A stretch of 31,853 nucleotides of DNA from an uncultured Bacteroides sp. Lineage in GTDB: Bacteria > Bacteroidota > Bacteroidia > Bacteroidales > Bacteroidaceae. Within the stretch, counting starts at the first letter, position 1. The number at the start of each line of letters is the position of its first letter. Location of the stretch: NCBI RefSeq assembly GCF_949298305.1, contig NZ_CASFWU010000063.1, positions 1 to 31,853 of the forward strand, read 5' to 3'. The notes under the pieces were generated by a model. It was not told where the DNA came from. It did no database searches and was given only the letters and a program-made list of their open reading frames with translations. Made by a program: the position numbers and the translations under genes. Positions 16,643 to 24,770 of the stretch are shown piece after piece.

Positions 16643-17563
16643 ATGAACCCCCAACCTTCTACCGTCCTGACCTACTCCCTGCATGAAGTGACTCCCTACA
16701 TCAATTGGATTTACTTCTTCCACGCCTGGGGATTCCAGCCCCGCTATGCCACCATTGCCCACCTCCACGGCTGCGACTCCTGTCGCGCCCTGTGGCTGGC
16801 CGGCTTCCCCGAAGAAGAACGGAGCAAAGCGGCCGAAGCCATGCAGTTGCACAAAGAGGCCTTACGGATGCTGGACCAACTGGACGGCGTTCTCTCCGTA
16901 CAGTCCGTCTTCCGCCTCTGCCGCGCCAATGCCGACGGCGACAACCTGCTGATAGAAGACGTAACCTTCCCTCTGCTGCGCCAACAGACCTTCCATGCCG
17001 ACGGCAGTCCCTACCTCTGTCTGAGCGATTTCGTGCGTCCCCTCTCCTCGGGCGTGGCCGACACGGTGGGTGTCTTTGCCTCCTCCGTCGGCAACCAAGC
17101 CGAAGGGGCCTTTTCCCACGACCCCTACAAACACCTGCTGGTGCAAACCCTGAGCGACCGCCTGGCTGAAGCTGCCACGGAAAAGATGCACCAGTACGTA
17201 CGCCGCACGGCCTGGGGATATGCCCCCGACGAACAGCTTTCCATCCCCGACCTGCTGGCCGAGAAGTTTCAGGGCATCCGCCCGGCCGTGGGCTATCCGT
17301 CCCTGCCCGACCAGTCTGTCAACTTTCTCTTAGATTCTCTGCTCGACATGAAACAGATAGGCATCACGCTGACCGAGAACGGTGCCATGTCGCCCCACGC
17401 CTCGGTGTGCGGTCTCATGCTGGCCCACCCCGCTGCGCGCTACTTCTCCGTAGGCAAAATCAATGAAGACCAATTGGAAGACTACGCCCGACGCCGCGGT
17501 ATGCCGAGGGAGACCGTCCGGAAGTTCCTGGCAGCCGTCGAATGCGATACAGGGATGCAGTAG
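16643..17563 (+). CDS. Stand-alone methionine synthase B12-reactivation domain protein
   Basis: With the start at 16643 (MNPQPSTV) the protein has 306 residues and aligns along its length with the C-terminal activation domain of MetH: EVTPYINWIYFFHAWG, a PYLCLSDFVRP segment, ADRLAEA-type helix, WGYAPDE, the AdoMet motif RPAVGYP (Arg213, Tyr218), and the closing HPAARYFSVGKI...EDYARRRGM. MetH carries the equivalent at its C terminus, where it uses AdoMet and an electron donor to rescue oxidised cob(II)alamin. The aspartate of the E. coli YIDW motif is Asn here. The upstream alternative GTG at 16562 would include the hairpin, so it is unlikely. No cobalamin-binding or methyltransferase domain is attached. 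A separate MetH elsewhere in the genome is likely. Confidence 0.88.
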   Translation: MNPQPSTVLTYSLHEVTPYINWIYFFHAWGFQPRYATIAHLHGCDSCRALWLAGFPEEERSKAAEAMQLHKEALRMLDQLDGVLSVQSVFRLCRANADGDNLLIEDVTFPLLRQQTFHADGSPYLCLSDFVRPLSSGVADTVGVFASSVGNQAEGAFSHDPYKHLLVQTLSDRLAEAATEKMHQYVRRTAWGYAPDEQLSIPDLLAEKFQGIRPAVGYPSLPDQSVNFLLDSLLDMKQIGITLTENGAMSPHASVCGLMLAHPAARYFSVGKINEDQLEDYARRRGMPRETVRKFLAAVECDTGMQ

Positions 17564-17590
17564 GCTCTCGGAAGGGGAAAGCATTTGCTC

Positions 17591-17670
17591 TCCGACAAAC
17601 CTTGGATTGGCCTCCGAGCCTCTTTGACCTCCTCTCCGAGCCTCTTTGGAGTCGCCTCCGAGCCTCTTTG
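17591..17670. repeat. 22-bp-period tandem array C
   Basis: TCCGAGCCTCTTTG occurs at 17613, 17635 and 17657, exactly 22 bp apart. A decayed copy lies at 17591 (TCCGACAAACCTTG). The 8-nt spacers differ between units. Unlike arrays A, B and D the core is not a clear palindrome, though TCC...GGA ends pair weakly in one unit. The array follows the reactivation-domain gene by 27 bp, in the gap between two convergent genes. Confidence 0.85.
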
Positions 17671-17773
17671 GTTCCGGCTCCATATCAGTCCGTTTACCAG
17701 AGGCGCAAGTCCACCCGTATCCAAGAAAATCAGGCCATTGAATCTATAACCCCGAATAATGGTCTACAATAAA

Positions 17774-17859
17774 AAAGGATTTTATCATCTTTTGACTCCT
17801 TGTCCTCGCTTGAATTACAAAAACGGGGCTAAAGAAGCGCAATGATGGTAAAATCCTTT
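17774..17859 (-). terminator. Long-loop hairpin, probable terminator of the DUF4251 gene
   Basis: The 16-bp arms (17774-17789 and 17844-17859) are complementary except for one G-T pair. The loop is 54 nt. On the minus strand the second arm runs directly into a T-run (CCTTTTTTATTG), 19 bp beyond the DUF4251 stop, a terminator-like arrangement with an unusually long loop. The gap 17564-17878 (315 bp) otherwise holds array C and nothing else I can identify. Confidence 0.6.
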
Positions 17860-17878
17860 GCAGCAAATATATCCTCTA

Positions 17879-18433
17879 TCAGAAAGAGCGGCCCTTGAAC
17901 ACGCGGCTCTTGGCCAAGGGAAGTATCACTCCCTCCAGACTGATGCGGTTGGAGTTGAAATTGGGCAGAATGTCGACCGTAGCCTTGCTGCTGCCATTAT
18001 AGAGCATGATATCCACACTGGCAGAGATGCCCGAACCGGTTACGTTCATCTTAAGGGAAATGTTTCCCTTCTTGTCCTTCTTCAGGTCGTATTTCGAAAA
18101 ACTGCCCTCTACGGTCACCCCTCCCACACCGTTGGGGCCTGCCGATGGAATGTTGAACGACACCTGAACCGTGGCACGGTCATCTTTTACAGATACGAAA
18201 TTGGTATTCGAGTTTACATATTCAGAGTGGCCACGCTTAAACACCACGCGGTCGGCTTCCAGGACAAATGCCTTTTCGTTGATTGCCCGCTCTGCCTCTA
18301 CGTACTGGAGGCTGTCCACCCGGGCCTGCAATGCTTTTTTCTCTTTCTTTGTAAGTTTTCTCGTTTCTTGTGCCGTGGCAGTTCCTGCCATCACAAACGC
18401 CATCAGCGTCATCATACAGATTAAAATTCTCAT
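17879..18433 (-). CDS. DUF4251 domain-containing secreted protein
   Basis: The 184-residue protein has a signal peptide (about 1-22, ending near ATAQ), a lysine-rich stretch (RKLTKKEKKALQARVDS), then a compact beta-rich domain. The motif SNTNFVSVKDDRATVQVSF and the later ISLKMNVTGSGISASVDIMLYNGSSKATVDI match the Bacteroidetes-specific DUF4251 family. Function is unknown. It is probably periplasmic or lipid-free extracellular, since no lipobox cysteine follows the signal peptide. It stands alone on the minus strand. Confidence 0.9.
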   Translation of the reverse strand: MRILICMMTLMAFVMAGTATAQETRKLTKKEKKALQARVDSLQYVEAERAINEKAFVLEADRVVFKRGHSEYVNSNTNFVSVKDDRATVQVSFNIPSAGPNGVGGVTVEGSFSKYDLKKDKKGNISLKMNVTGSGISASVDIMLYNGSSKATVDILPNFNSNRISLEGVILPLAKSRVFKGRSF

Positions 18434-18512
18434 TGTTTTTCCGTTTTTATGTTTGCTATTATTTAATGTCGCGTTTTCCGACCGTCAATAGGCCGGATAT
18501 TTACAAGTGCCG

Positions 18513-18520
18513 CAAAAGTA
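18513..18520 (-). promoter_or_regulatory. Promoter -7 box of the DUF4251 gene
   Basis: On the minus strand TACTTTTG matches TAnnTTTG, 80 bp upstream of the start. The -33 region shows no clear TTG. The 389-bp gap 18434-18822 is AT-rich and holds this box and the plus-strand one at 18721. I see no reading frame with coding character in it. Confidence 0.45.
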
Positions 18521-18720
18521 CATATATTATTCCATAAACTCATCACTCCGCGCAAGAAAAGCTAGGATGAAAACTACTCTTTCCATCTGAATGGGTAAAA
18601 ATAATGGTAATCTGTATCTTCCAATGAACATTTTCGCACCATAAAGATTAAAATACTGAGAATAAAAAAACAAGAGAGATATTTTTAAGATTATGATAAC
18701 ATTTTTTAATAAGATTGTCC

Positions 18721-18728
18721 TATCTTTG
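18721..18728 (+). promoter_or_regulatory. Promoter -7 box of the antiporter gene
   Basis: TATCTTTG matches TAnnTTTG, 95 bp before the start codon at 18823. No clear -33 TTG at 19-21 bp. Confidence 0.45.
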
Positions 18729-18822
18729 CGGGCAAGAATGCTGAAATATTGTTTTCCACTACACGACAATCTATAAAAATGCAATATATTGATAACATAA
18801 CCAATAACGAACTTTTTAAATT

Positions 18823-20961
18823 ATGGAAGAAACAACACTCCTTGCTCCTCTGCTGCTGACCATCGCCGGACTGACGGTAGGGGCCATCTTCAAGTCCCTG
18901 TTTCAGCGGACACGAATTCCCTACACCGTCGGTTTGTTTGCCATCGGATTGGCTGCCGGAATACTGAATCGCACAGGTATATTCGAGAATGCGCCCAAGT
19001 TCAGCAATGCGCTGGATAGCGTAGCCAACATCAACCCCGACCTGATACTCTACATTTTTCTGCCTATCCTGATTTTTGACGCGGCCTATGAACTGAACCT
19101 GCACATTTTCAAGAAAACGCTGACCAACGCCACCCTGCTGGCAGCTCCTGGACTGATTATCTGTATGATTCTCACCGCCGCACTGCTGATGGTCATCAGC
19201 CTGTTCGTACCGGGATACGAGAAATGGACGTGGGCTGCCGCCCTGATGTTCGGTGCCCTGATCAGCGCTACCGACCCCGTAGCGGTAGTGGCCCTGCTCC
19301 ACGAACTGAAGACCAGCAAGCGTTTTTCCACCCTGGTAGACGCCGAGTCACTGCTGAACGACGGTACCGGCATCGTCTGCTTCATGCTCTTCTTCGGCAT
19401 TACCGTTTCAGGCATGAGCGACGACATGACACCTGTCATCGAGTTCTGCCAGGTCGTAGCCGGAGGAGCCATTCTGGGCTTCGTGGCAGCCAGGCTGGTC
19501 ATCTGGTTCATTACCCGCGTCAATTCTGAAGAAATGATTCAAAACAGTGTCATCATTCTCTCCGCCTATCTGGTGTTCATTCTTTCACAATACTACCTGG
19601 GAATCTCGGGCGTCATAGCCCTGGTAGCTTTCGGGCTGACCATTGCCTATGTGGGCAAGCCCAGACTCAAGCCACAAGTCAACACCTTCATGGGCAGTTT
19701 CTGGGAACTGCTCACCTACATTGCCAATACATTGATATTCATCATTGTGGGTATTGTAATTGCCGAAAAGGTAGACTTCTCCTGGGCTAACTGCGGCATT
19801 CTGCTGTTGGTTTATGTCTTCCTGAACATTTTCCGATATGCCGCTATCATGATGCTCTATCCTCTCATGAAGCGCTCTGGTTACGGGCTGAACAAGAAGG
19901 AATCCATCATCCTCACTTGGGGAGGACTACGCGGCGCCTTGGGCATGACATTGGCTCTTATGGTATCCTACACTCCGGCCATCCCCGAAGAGATACGCAG
20001 CCAGGTACTGTTCTTCACAGCAGGTACAGTAACACTTACCTTGTGCATCAACGCTACTACCATGCGATGGCTGCTCAACAGGCTGGGACTGATTAACGTT
20101 CCGACAGCCCGCACGATGATGGACAGCAAGATTCAGAACCTGCTTCACGAGAATGCAGAGAACTATTTTGAACGGCTGAAAACGCGCGACGCCCTCAACG
20201 GAGCCAACTGGCAGAAGGTAAGCCAATTCATTACCGCCCAACCTACCACACAGGAAGATGCACCCATGGCCAACGACGTGATGAACGAAATCCGCCTGCG
20301 TATACTGGACAAGGAGAAAATGTACCTGCACCAGATATACGACGAGGGAATCATCGCCAAGACATCGTTCATGCTGCTCAGCAACTCGCTGGACGAACTC
20401 TACGACCACGACGGCGGAAGCGAACTGGACAATCGGAAGTCTATCTTCAACTTCTGCAACCGCACCTTCATTCTCGACAGCATGCAGAAGATACCGGGCA
20501 TAGGACCCTGGATCAGCTTCTACTTTAAAGAACGCATCGGAGTGGTATATGACCTGGGCAGGGGCTTCATCATCCTGCAAAAAGAAGATCTGAAACTGCT
20601 GGATGAACTGGAGGGATCCAAAATGCTGAACGACGGACAACAAGTAGTGCTGAAAACCTTGAGAGAGGAAATTCTGCACAACATCAACTCCATGGACAAG
20701 ATACTGAATAAGCTGTCCAAGGACTTTCCCAAGGCCTACAATCATGCCCTGACACAAAAAGCCATCCGCATGCTGCTCTGCAACGAACGCAGGAACATCC
20801 GCCAACTGCAGGCCGACGGCATGTTGTCTGAAAAGGATGCAGAACAGCTGTACGAAAAGGTAGACAAACGCAGCGAACAGCTCAACTCACTGAGCCACAC
20901 CCTGCCGGCCTCGTTTGTCCGCTGGCTGAAATTCACAAGAAGCAAGAACGTAGCTTCGTAA
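18823..20961 (+). CDS. CPA1-family sodium/proton antiporter with long cytosolic C-terminal domain
   Basis: The 712-residue protein has 12-13 hydrophobic segments in residues 5-420. ATDP (149-152) and NDGTG with Asn179/Asp180 are the paired discontinuous-helix and ion-binding motifs of electroneutral CPA1/NhaP exchangers. It exchanges cytosolic sodium or potassium for protons in the inner membrane. About 290 C-terminal residues (from near 425) are hydrophilic and helical, with no RCK/TrkA_C motif I can recognise. This tail is much longer than in short NhaP proteins and may be regulatory. The gene is monocistronic, followed by a terminator. Confidence 0.9.
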   Translation: MEETTLLAPLLLTIAGLTVGAIFKSLFQRTRIPYTVGLFAIGLAAGILNRTGIFENAPKFSNALDSVANINPDLILYIFLPILIFDAAYELNLHIFKKTLTNATLLAAPGLIICMILTAALLMVISLFVPGYEKWTWAAALMFGALISATDPVAVVALLHELKTSKRFSTLVDAESLLNDGTGIVCFMLFFGITVSGMSDDMTPVIEFCQVVAGGAILGFVAARLVIWFITRVNSEEMIQNSVIILSAYLVFILSQYYLGISGVIALVAFGLTIAYVGKPRLKPQVNTFMGSFWELLTYIANTLIFIIVGIVIAEKVDFSWANCGILLLVYVFLNIFRYAAIMMLYPLMKRSGYGLNKKESIILTWGGLRGALGMTLALMVSYTPAIPEEIRSQVLFFTAGTVTLTLCINATTMRWLLNRLGLINVPTARTMMDSKIQNLLHENAENYFERLKTRDALNGANWQKVSQFITAQPTTQEDAPMANDVMNEIRLRILDKEKMYLHQIYDEGIIAKTSFMLLSNSLDELYDHDGGSELDNRKSIFNFCNRTFILDSMQKIPGIGPWISFYFKERIGVVYDLGRGFIILQKEDLKLLDELEGSKMLNDGQQVVLKTLREEILHNINSMDKILNKLSKDFPKAYNHALTQKAIRMLLCNERRNIRQLQADGMLSEKDAEQLYEKVDKRSEQLNSLSHTLPASFVRWLKFTRSKNVAS

Positions 20962-20994
20962 GCATCGGTTTCCCACGTAAAGCCCATACAAGCA

Positions 20995-21029
20995 AAGAGG
21001 AGATGCGGCCCGCAAGCCCATCTCCTCTT
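20995..21029 (+). terminator. Terminator after the antiporter gene
   Basis: An 11-bp perfect stem (AAGAGGAGATG at 20995-21005 with 21019-21029), 13-nt loop, followed by CTTGTTCT. It lies 34 bp after the stop codon at 20961. Confidence 0.7.
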
Positions 21030-21118
21030 CTTGTTCTGCTCCGACCGGATAATGGGCCGGAAGCTGTCCAAATCTTTTTACCTTTACTGAAACCTATTAC
21101 CTATTATAATATATCATT

Positions 21119-23281
21119 TTATCTCCATTTCTTCACACCCTTTGAGTTCTCGGGCGTAGCCTCCATCAGGCTCAAGGCAAAACCACCGCTGCGGGCTTCT
21201 TTCACAGACATTCTGGTCTTGGCAGTCACGATGCCCTTCTTTATCTGATACGACGTAGGATTGTCCTTGTAGTCGGCGTCCTTTCCGTCGGCATAAAGAG
21301 TAGCCACGTATTTCTTGCCGGGCTCCAGGAAGTCGAGCGCAAAGGTGGCGGTGCGGGCATTCTCGTCGGTGATGCCACCCACAAACCAATTGTTTGTTCC
21401 TTTGGCCTTGCGGGCAATGGTAATGTAATCGCCAGGCTCAGCCTCGATGTACTTGCTTTCATCCCAATCCACGGCCACATCCTTGATGAACTGGAAGGCG
21501 TCCATGTGCTTCTCGTAATTGTCCACCACGTCGGCAGCCATCTGAAGCGGGCTGTAGAGAGTTACATAGAGAGCCATCTGCTTGCACAGGGTGGTCTGCA
21601 CCTGTCCATGGGGCAGGTCGCCCATGAAATCCAGCTTGATGTCGAAAATGCCCGGCGTATAGTCCATCGGGCCGCCAATGAGACGGTTGAAGGGCAGCAG
21701 GGTGGTGTGGAAAGGCTTGCTTCCGCCAAAGGCCTCGTACTCGGTGCCGCGGGCCGACTCGTTGCCAATCAGGTTGGGGTACGTGCGGCAGAGGCCGGTG
21801 GGACGCACCGCTTCATGGGCATTGACACAAATCTTATACTCGGCAGCCTTCTGTACAGCATGCAGGTAGTGGTTGTTCATCCATTGTCCGTAGTGGTATT
21901 CGCCGCGAGGGATAATGTCGCCCACGTAGCCGCTCTTCACGGCATTGTAGCCGTTGTCCACCATGAACTGGTAAGCCTTGTCCAGATGGCGCTCGTAGTT
22001 GCGCACGGAGGCCGAAGTCTCGTGGTGCATCATCAGCTTCACGCCCTTGCTCTTGGCGTAGGCATTGAGCATCTTCACGTCGAAGTCGGGGTAAGGGGTC
22101 ACGAAGTCGAACACATAGTCCTTGGACTTGCCGAACCAGTCTTCCCAGCCTTCGTTCCAGCCTTCAACCAGCACCTGGTCGAATCCGTGCTCGGCGGCGA
22201 AGTCGATGTATTTCTTCACATTCTCGTTGTTGGCACCGTGGCGGCCGTTGGGCTTCAGGGTCGAGTAGTCCGTCTCGCCCAGCTTCACGGAAGGCAGGTC
22301 GTCCGTATAGGCCCATGTGCTCTTGCCGGCAATCATCTCCCACCATACGCCCACGTACTTCACGGGCTTAATCCACGACACGTCCTCGTAGGCGCAAGGC
22401 TCGTTCAGGTTCAGCGTGATGCGCGAGGCCAGGATGTCGCGGGCGTCGTCGCTCACGATGACCGTGCGCCACGGCGACTTGCAAGGCGCCTGCATATAGC
22501 CCTTGTTGCCTTTGGCGTCGGGGGTCAGCCAGGACTCGAACACCAGGTTCTTGTCGTCCAGGTTGAGGTGCATGCAGGCGTAGTCCACCAGCGCGGCCTC
22601 GTGCAGGTTGATGTAGAGTCCGTCGGCGGTCTTCATCTGCAAGGCCGTCTGCACGCCCGTGGGCGAGAAGGGGGTCTGCGAGGAGTTGGGCGTGATGGCG
22701 CCTTCCATCAGGCCGCGTATCTCCGTCAGCTTCGATTCGGTGTAGTCATACTCCTGCGTGTCGTAGTCACCGGGAATCCAGAAGGCCGTATGGTCGCCCG
22801 CCATGGCAAACTGCGTATGCTCTTCCTTGATGACGAAGTAGTTCAGGTTCTTCTGCAAGGGGAACTCGTAGCGGAAGCCCAGCCCGTCGTCGAACAGGCG
22901 GAAGCGGATGATGATGTGGCGGTCCTGCGCCTGCTGGTTCAGGGTGACGGCCATTTCGTTGTAGTGGTTGCGGATTTCCTTCTCCTCGCCCCACACCGGC
23001 TGCCACGTCTCGTCGAAGGTGGAAGTCTGCGTGCCGGCCAGGGTGAAACCGTTCATCAGACCCGGGTCGTCCTTCAGTTCCAGGCCCAGCCTGGAGGGTT
23101 TGATGACCGTCTTTCCCTTATAAAGGAGTTCGTAGACCGGCTCGCCCTGGGCATTCACCGAAAAGTTCAGTTGGAGTTGTCCGTCGGGAGAAGTGATTCC
23201 TTCCGCCAACACAGCCCCGCTTGCCAGCAGCGCAAGCAGGAAACAGACCATTTTAGAGCAGATAGTTTTCATGTTTCTCAT
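21119..23281 (-). CDS. Glycoside hydrolase family 97, SusB-like inverting alpha-glucosidase
   Basis: The 720-residue protein has a signal peptide (cleavage near VLAEG), an N-terminal beta-sandwich (about 28-285) and a TIM barrel with C-terminal beta domain. Glu373 (LVEGWNEGW), Glu421 (MMHHETSA), Glu490 (NAHEAV) and Glu514 (GTEYEAF) keep the same spacing as SusB residues Glu391, Glu439, Glu508 and Glu532, a constant offset of 18. This is the inverting, calcium-dependent alpha-glucosidase set, not the retaining alpha-galactosidase set. It would act on alpha-glucosides in the periplasm. No susC/susD/susR genes are nearby, so it is an orphan enzyme here. Start 23272 (MKTICSK) is an alternative. 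Confidence 0.92.
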   Translation of the reverse strand: MRNMKTICSKMVCFLLALLASGAVLAEGITSPDGQLQLNFSVNAQGEPVYELLYKGKTVIKPSRLGLELKDDPGLMNGFTLAGTQTSTFDETWQPVWGEEKEIRNHYNEMAVTLNQQAQDRHIIIRFRLFDDGLGFRYEFPLQKNLNYFVIKEEHTQFAMAGDHTAFWIPGDYDTQEYDYTESKLTEIRGLMEGAITPNSSQTPFSPTGVQTALQMKTADGLYINLHEAALVDYACMHLNLDDKNLVFESWLTPDAKGNKGYMQAPCKSPWRTVIVSDDARDILASRITLNLNEPCAYEDVSWIKPVKYVGVWWEMIAGKSTWAYTDDLPSVKLGETDYSTLKPNGRHGANNENVKKYIDFAAEHGFDQVLVEGWNEGWEDWFGKSKDYVFDFVTPYPDFDVKMLNAYAKSKGVKLMMHHETSASVRNYERHLDKAYQFMVDNGYNAVKSGYVGDIIPRGEYHYGQWMNNHYLHAVQKAAEYKICVNAHEAVRPTGLCRTYPNLIGNESARGTEYEAFGGSKPFHTTLLPFNRLIGGPMDYTPGIFDIKLDFMGDLPHGQVQTTLCKQMALYVTLYSPLQMAADVVDNYEKHMDAFQFIKDVAVDWDESKYIEAEPGDYITIARKAKGTNNWFVGGITDENARTATFALDFLEPGKKYVATLYADGKDADYKDNPTSYQIKKGIVTAKTRMSVKEARSGGFALSLMEATPENSKGVKKWR

Positions 23282-23325
23282 GTTATATAGTTAAAAATAA
23301 AATCCACAAAGGAACAATCGCACCG

Positions 23326-23333
23326 CAAATATA
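23326..23333 (-). promoter_or_regulatory. Promoter -7 box of the GH97 gene
   Basis: On the minus strand TATATTTG matches TAnnTTTG, 44 bp upstream of the start at 23281. No clear -33 TTG was found. Confidence 0.5.
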
Positions 23334-23395
23334 GAAAGGAAAAGAAACCTGCCGAGACCTATCGGCCGAAAATGCAACTGAAAGCAAGGCAAACG

Positions 23396-23425
23396 TTTGC
23401 ATAAACGAAAAACTTGCTACCTTTG
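23396..23425 (+). promoter_or_regulatory. Promoter of crcB
   Basis: TTTG (23396-23399) and TACCTTTG (23418-23425) are separated by 18 bp, a good Bacteroides-type promoter. The leader is only about 25-30 nt, too short for a fluoride riboswitch. Confidence 0.65.
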
Positions 23426-23457
23426 CAGCCGCTTTCATTGACACTTATACAGAAGTT

Positions 23458-23835
23458 ATGACCAAAGAACTGATTTGCATCTTTCTGGGGGGAGGAACGG
23501 GCAGCGTACTGAGGTATGCCGTGCAGATGATGCTGCACGAGCGCATCGTCCCCTACTCCTTCCCCTGGGCCACGTTTGCCGTCAACATCGCCGGCAGCTT
23601 CCTCATAGGCATGTTCTACGCCCTCTCGGCACGGTTCAACCTGCCCGCCGACATCCGCCTGCTGCTCACCACCGGCCTCTGCGGAGGCTTCACCACCTTC
23701 TCCACCTTCAGCAACGACGGCCTCATCCTGCTCAAGCAGGGCCTCTACGGCCTCTTTCTTACCTACATCCTGCTAAGCGTAGCGTTGGGCATAGTGGCAG
23801 CCTTTCTGGGTGGCGCCGTCCCGGCAAAATTCTGA
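23458..23835 (+). CDS. crcB: Fluoride exporter CrcB/Fluc
   Basis: The 125-residue protein has four hydrophobic helices. The family motifs are present: GGGTGSVLRYAVQ at the N terminus, FAVNIAGSFLIG (the conserved pore asparagine), and GLCGGFTTFSTFS (the GGxTTFSTF signature with the phenylalanines that line the fluoride path). It works as a dual-topology dimer in the inner membrane to export fluoride. Its length is typical. It is followed on the same strand, after 111 bp, by an HdeD-like membrane gene. Confidence 0.95.
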   Translation: MTKELICIFLGGGTGSVLRYAVQMMLHERIVPYSFPWATFAVNIAGSFLIGMFYALSARFNLPADIRLLLTTGLCGGFTTFSTFSNDGLILLKQGLYGLFLTYILLSVALGIVAAFLGGAVPAKF

Positions 23836-23946
23836 AGCAGTCCCACTCATGTGAACGGAAAGGGAAACGGAGGAGCCAGAACATTTTGGAAACAGAAGTG
23901 TTATTCCTCCATCCAATTTTACAAACCCTTTAATAATTCAATTCAC

Positions 23947-24555
23947 ATGAGAACAATTTTCAACGAACTGCAACATGAAGTAAAGAACTGGTGGCTCTCG
24001 CTCGTCCTGGGCGTCCTCTACATCCTCGTGGCCCTGGGCCTGATGCTCTCGCCCGTGAGCGGCTATGTCATCATCAGCATCCTGTTCAGCATCGCCATGC
24101 TGTTCAGCGGACTGATGGAAATCACCTTCGCCGTCAGCAACCGCAAGGCGGTCTCCAGCTGGGGCTGGTATCTGGCCGGCGGCATCATCGACGTCATCTT
24201 CGGCCTCTACCTGATTGCCTATCCCCTGCTGAGCATGGAGGTCATTCCGTTCATCGTCGCCTTCTGGCTGATGTTCCGCGGCTTCTCCTCCATAGGCTAC
24301 GCCATGGACCTGCAGAAGTACGGCTCCCGCAACTGGGGATGGTACATCGCCTTCGGCATCCTGGCCGTCGTCTGCTCGCTCATCATCCTGTGGCAACCGG
24401 CTGCCGGCGCCCTCTACACGGTCTACATGCTGGCATTCGCGCTGCTGGTGACGGGCTGCTTCCGCGTCATGGTGTCGTTTGAGTTCAAGAAGCTGCACAA
24501 GCTCAACAAGGCAGCCTTCCACCAGCATCCCCACGCAGCAACTGCCGCCAACTGA
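23947..24555 (+). CDS. HdeD/DUF308 family membrane protein
   Basis: With the start at 23947 (MRTIFNELQHEVKNWW) the protein has 202 residues and six hydrophobic helices arranged as two repeats of three. The repeat motif is seen in GWYLAGGIIDVIFGLYLI and GWYIAFGILAVVCSLIIL (W-Y-x-x-x-G-I). HdeD proteins are linked to acid resistance in enterobacteria. In Bacteroidetes the role is unknown. The upstream in-frame ATG at 23851 adds 32 residues with no family resemblance, so 23947 is preferred. It is probably a separate unit from crcB or a readthrough partner. Confidence 0.88.
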   Translation: MRTIFNELQHEVKNWWLSLVLGVLYILVALGLMLSPVSGYVIISILFSIAMLFSGLMEITFAVSNRKAVSSWGWYLAGGIIDVIFGLYLIAYPLLSMEVIPFIVAFWLMFRGFSSIGYAMDLQKYGSRNWGWYIAFGILAVVCSLIILWQPAAGALYTVYMLAFALLVTGCFRVMVSFEFKKLHKLNKAAFHQHPHAATAAN

Positions 24556-24606
24556 ACAAAGGCTGTCTCCGCAGACTGACACGGGTGGCCTTCGCACCCC
24601 GGCAAC

Positions 24607-24770
24607 CCCTCCCTTGCGACCTTGACAAAGCCTCGTTTCACACCTCGTATTTCGCTCGAGATAATTTACTATTTCGGGCGAAATACTTTATTATCTCGTC
24701 CGAGATAGTAATATATTTCACTCGAGATATAAGATATGAAACGAGGCTTTGTCAAGGTCGCAAGGGAGGG
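24607..24770. repeat. 22-bp-period palindromic array D inside a perfect 34-bp inverted repeat
   Basis: The arms 24607-24640 and 24737-24770 are perfect 34-bp complements. Inside are four palindromic cores at 24649, 24671, 24693 and 24715, exactly 22 bp apart: ATTTCGCTCGAGAT, ATTTCGGGCGAAAT, ATCTCGTCCGAGAT and ATTTCACTCGAGAT, joined by 8-nt AT-rich spacers. The 22-bp register continues outward into the arms (24627 and 24737). The element lies in the 447-bp gap between the convergent HdeD and GH2 genes. Confidence 0.92.

Noticed and set aside
21506..23290. 594-codon open frame on the plus strand over the GH97 gene
   Set aside because: Antisense shadow of a gene whose catalytic residues are all identifiable; low-complexity Val/His-rich protein with no motif.
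23426..23457. Fluoride riboswitch ahead of crcB
   Set aside because: The leader after the promoter is about 30 nt, too short for the pseudoknotted aptamer.
1353..24750. CRISPR arrays
   Set aside because: The repeat units are short, spacers are only 3-8 nt, unit sequences differ between loci, and no cas genes are in the window.
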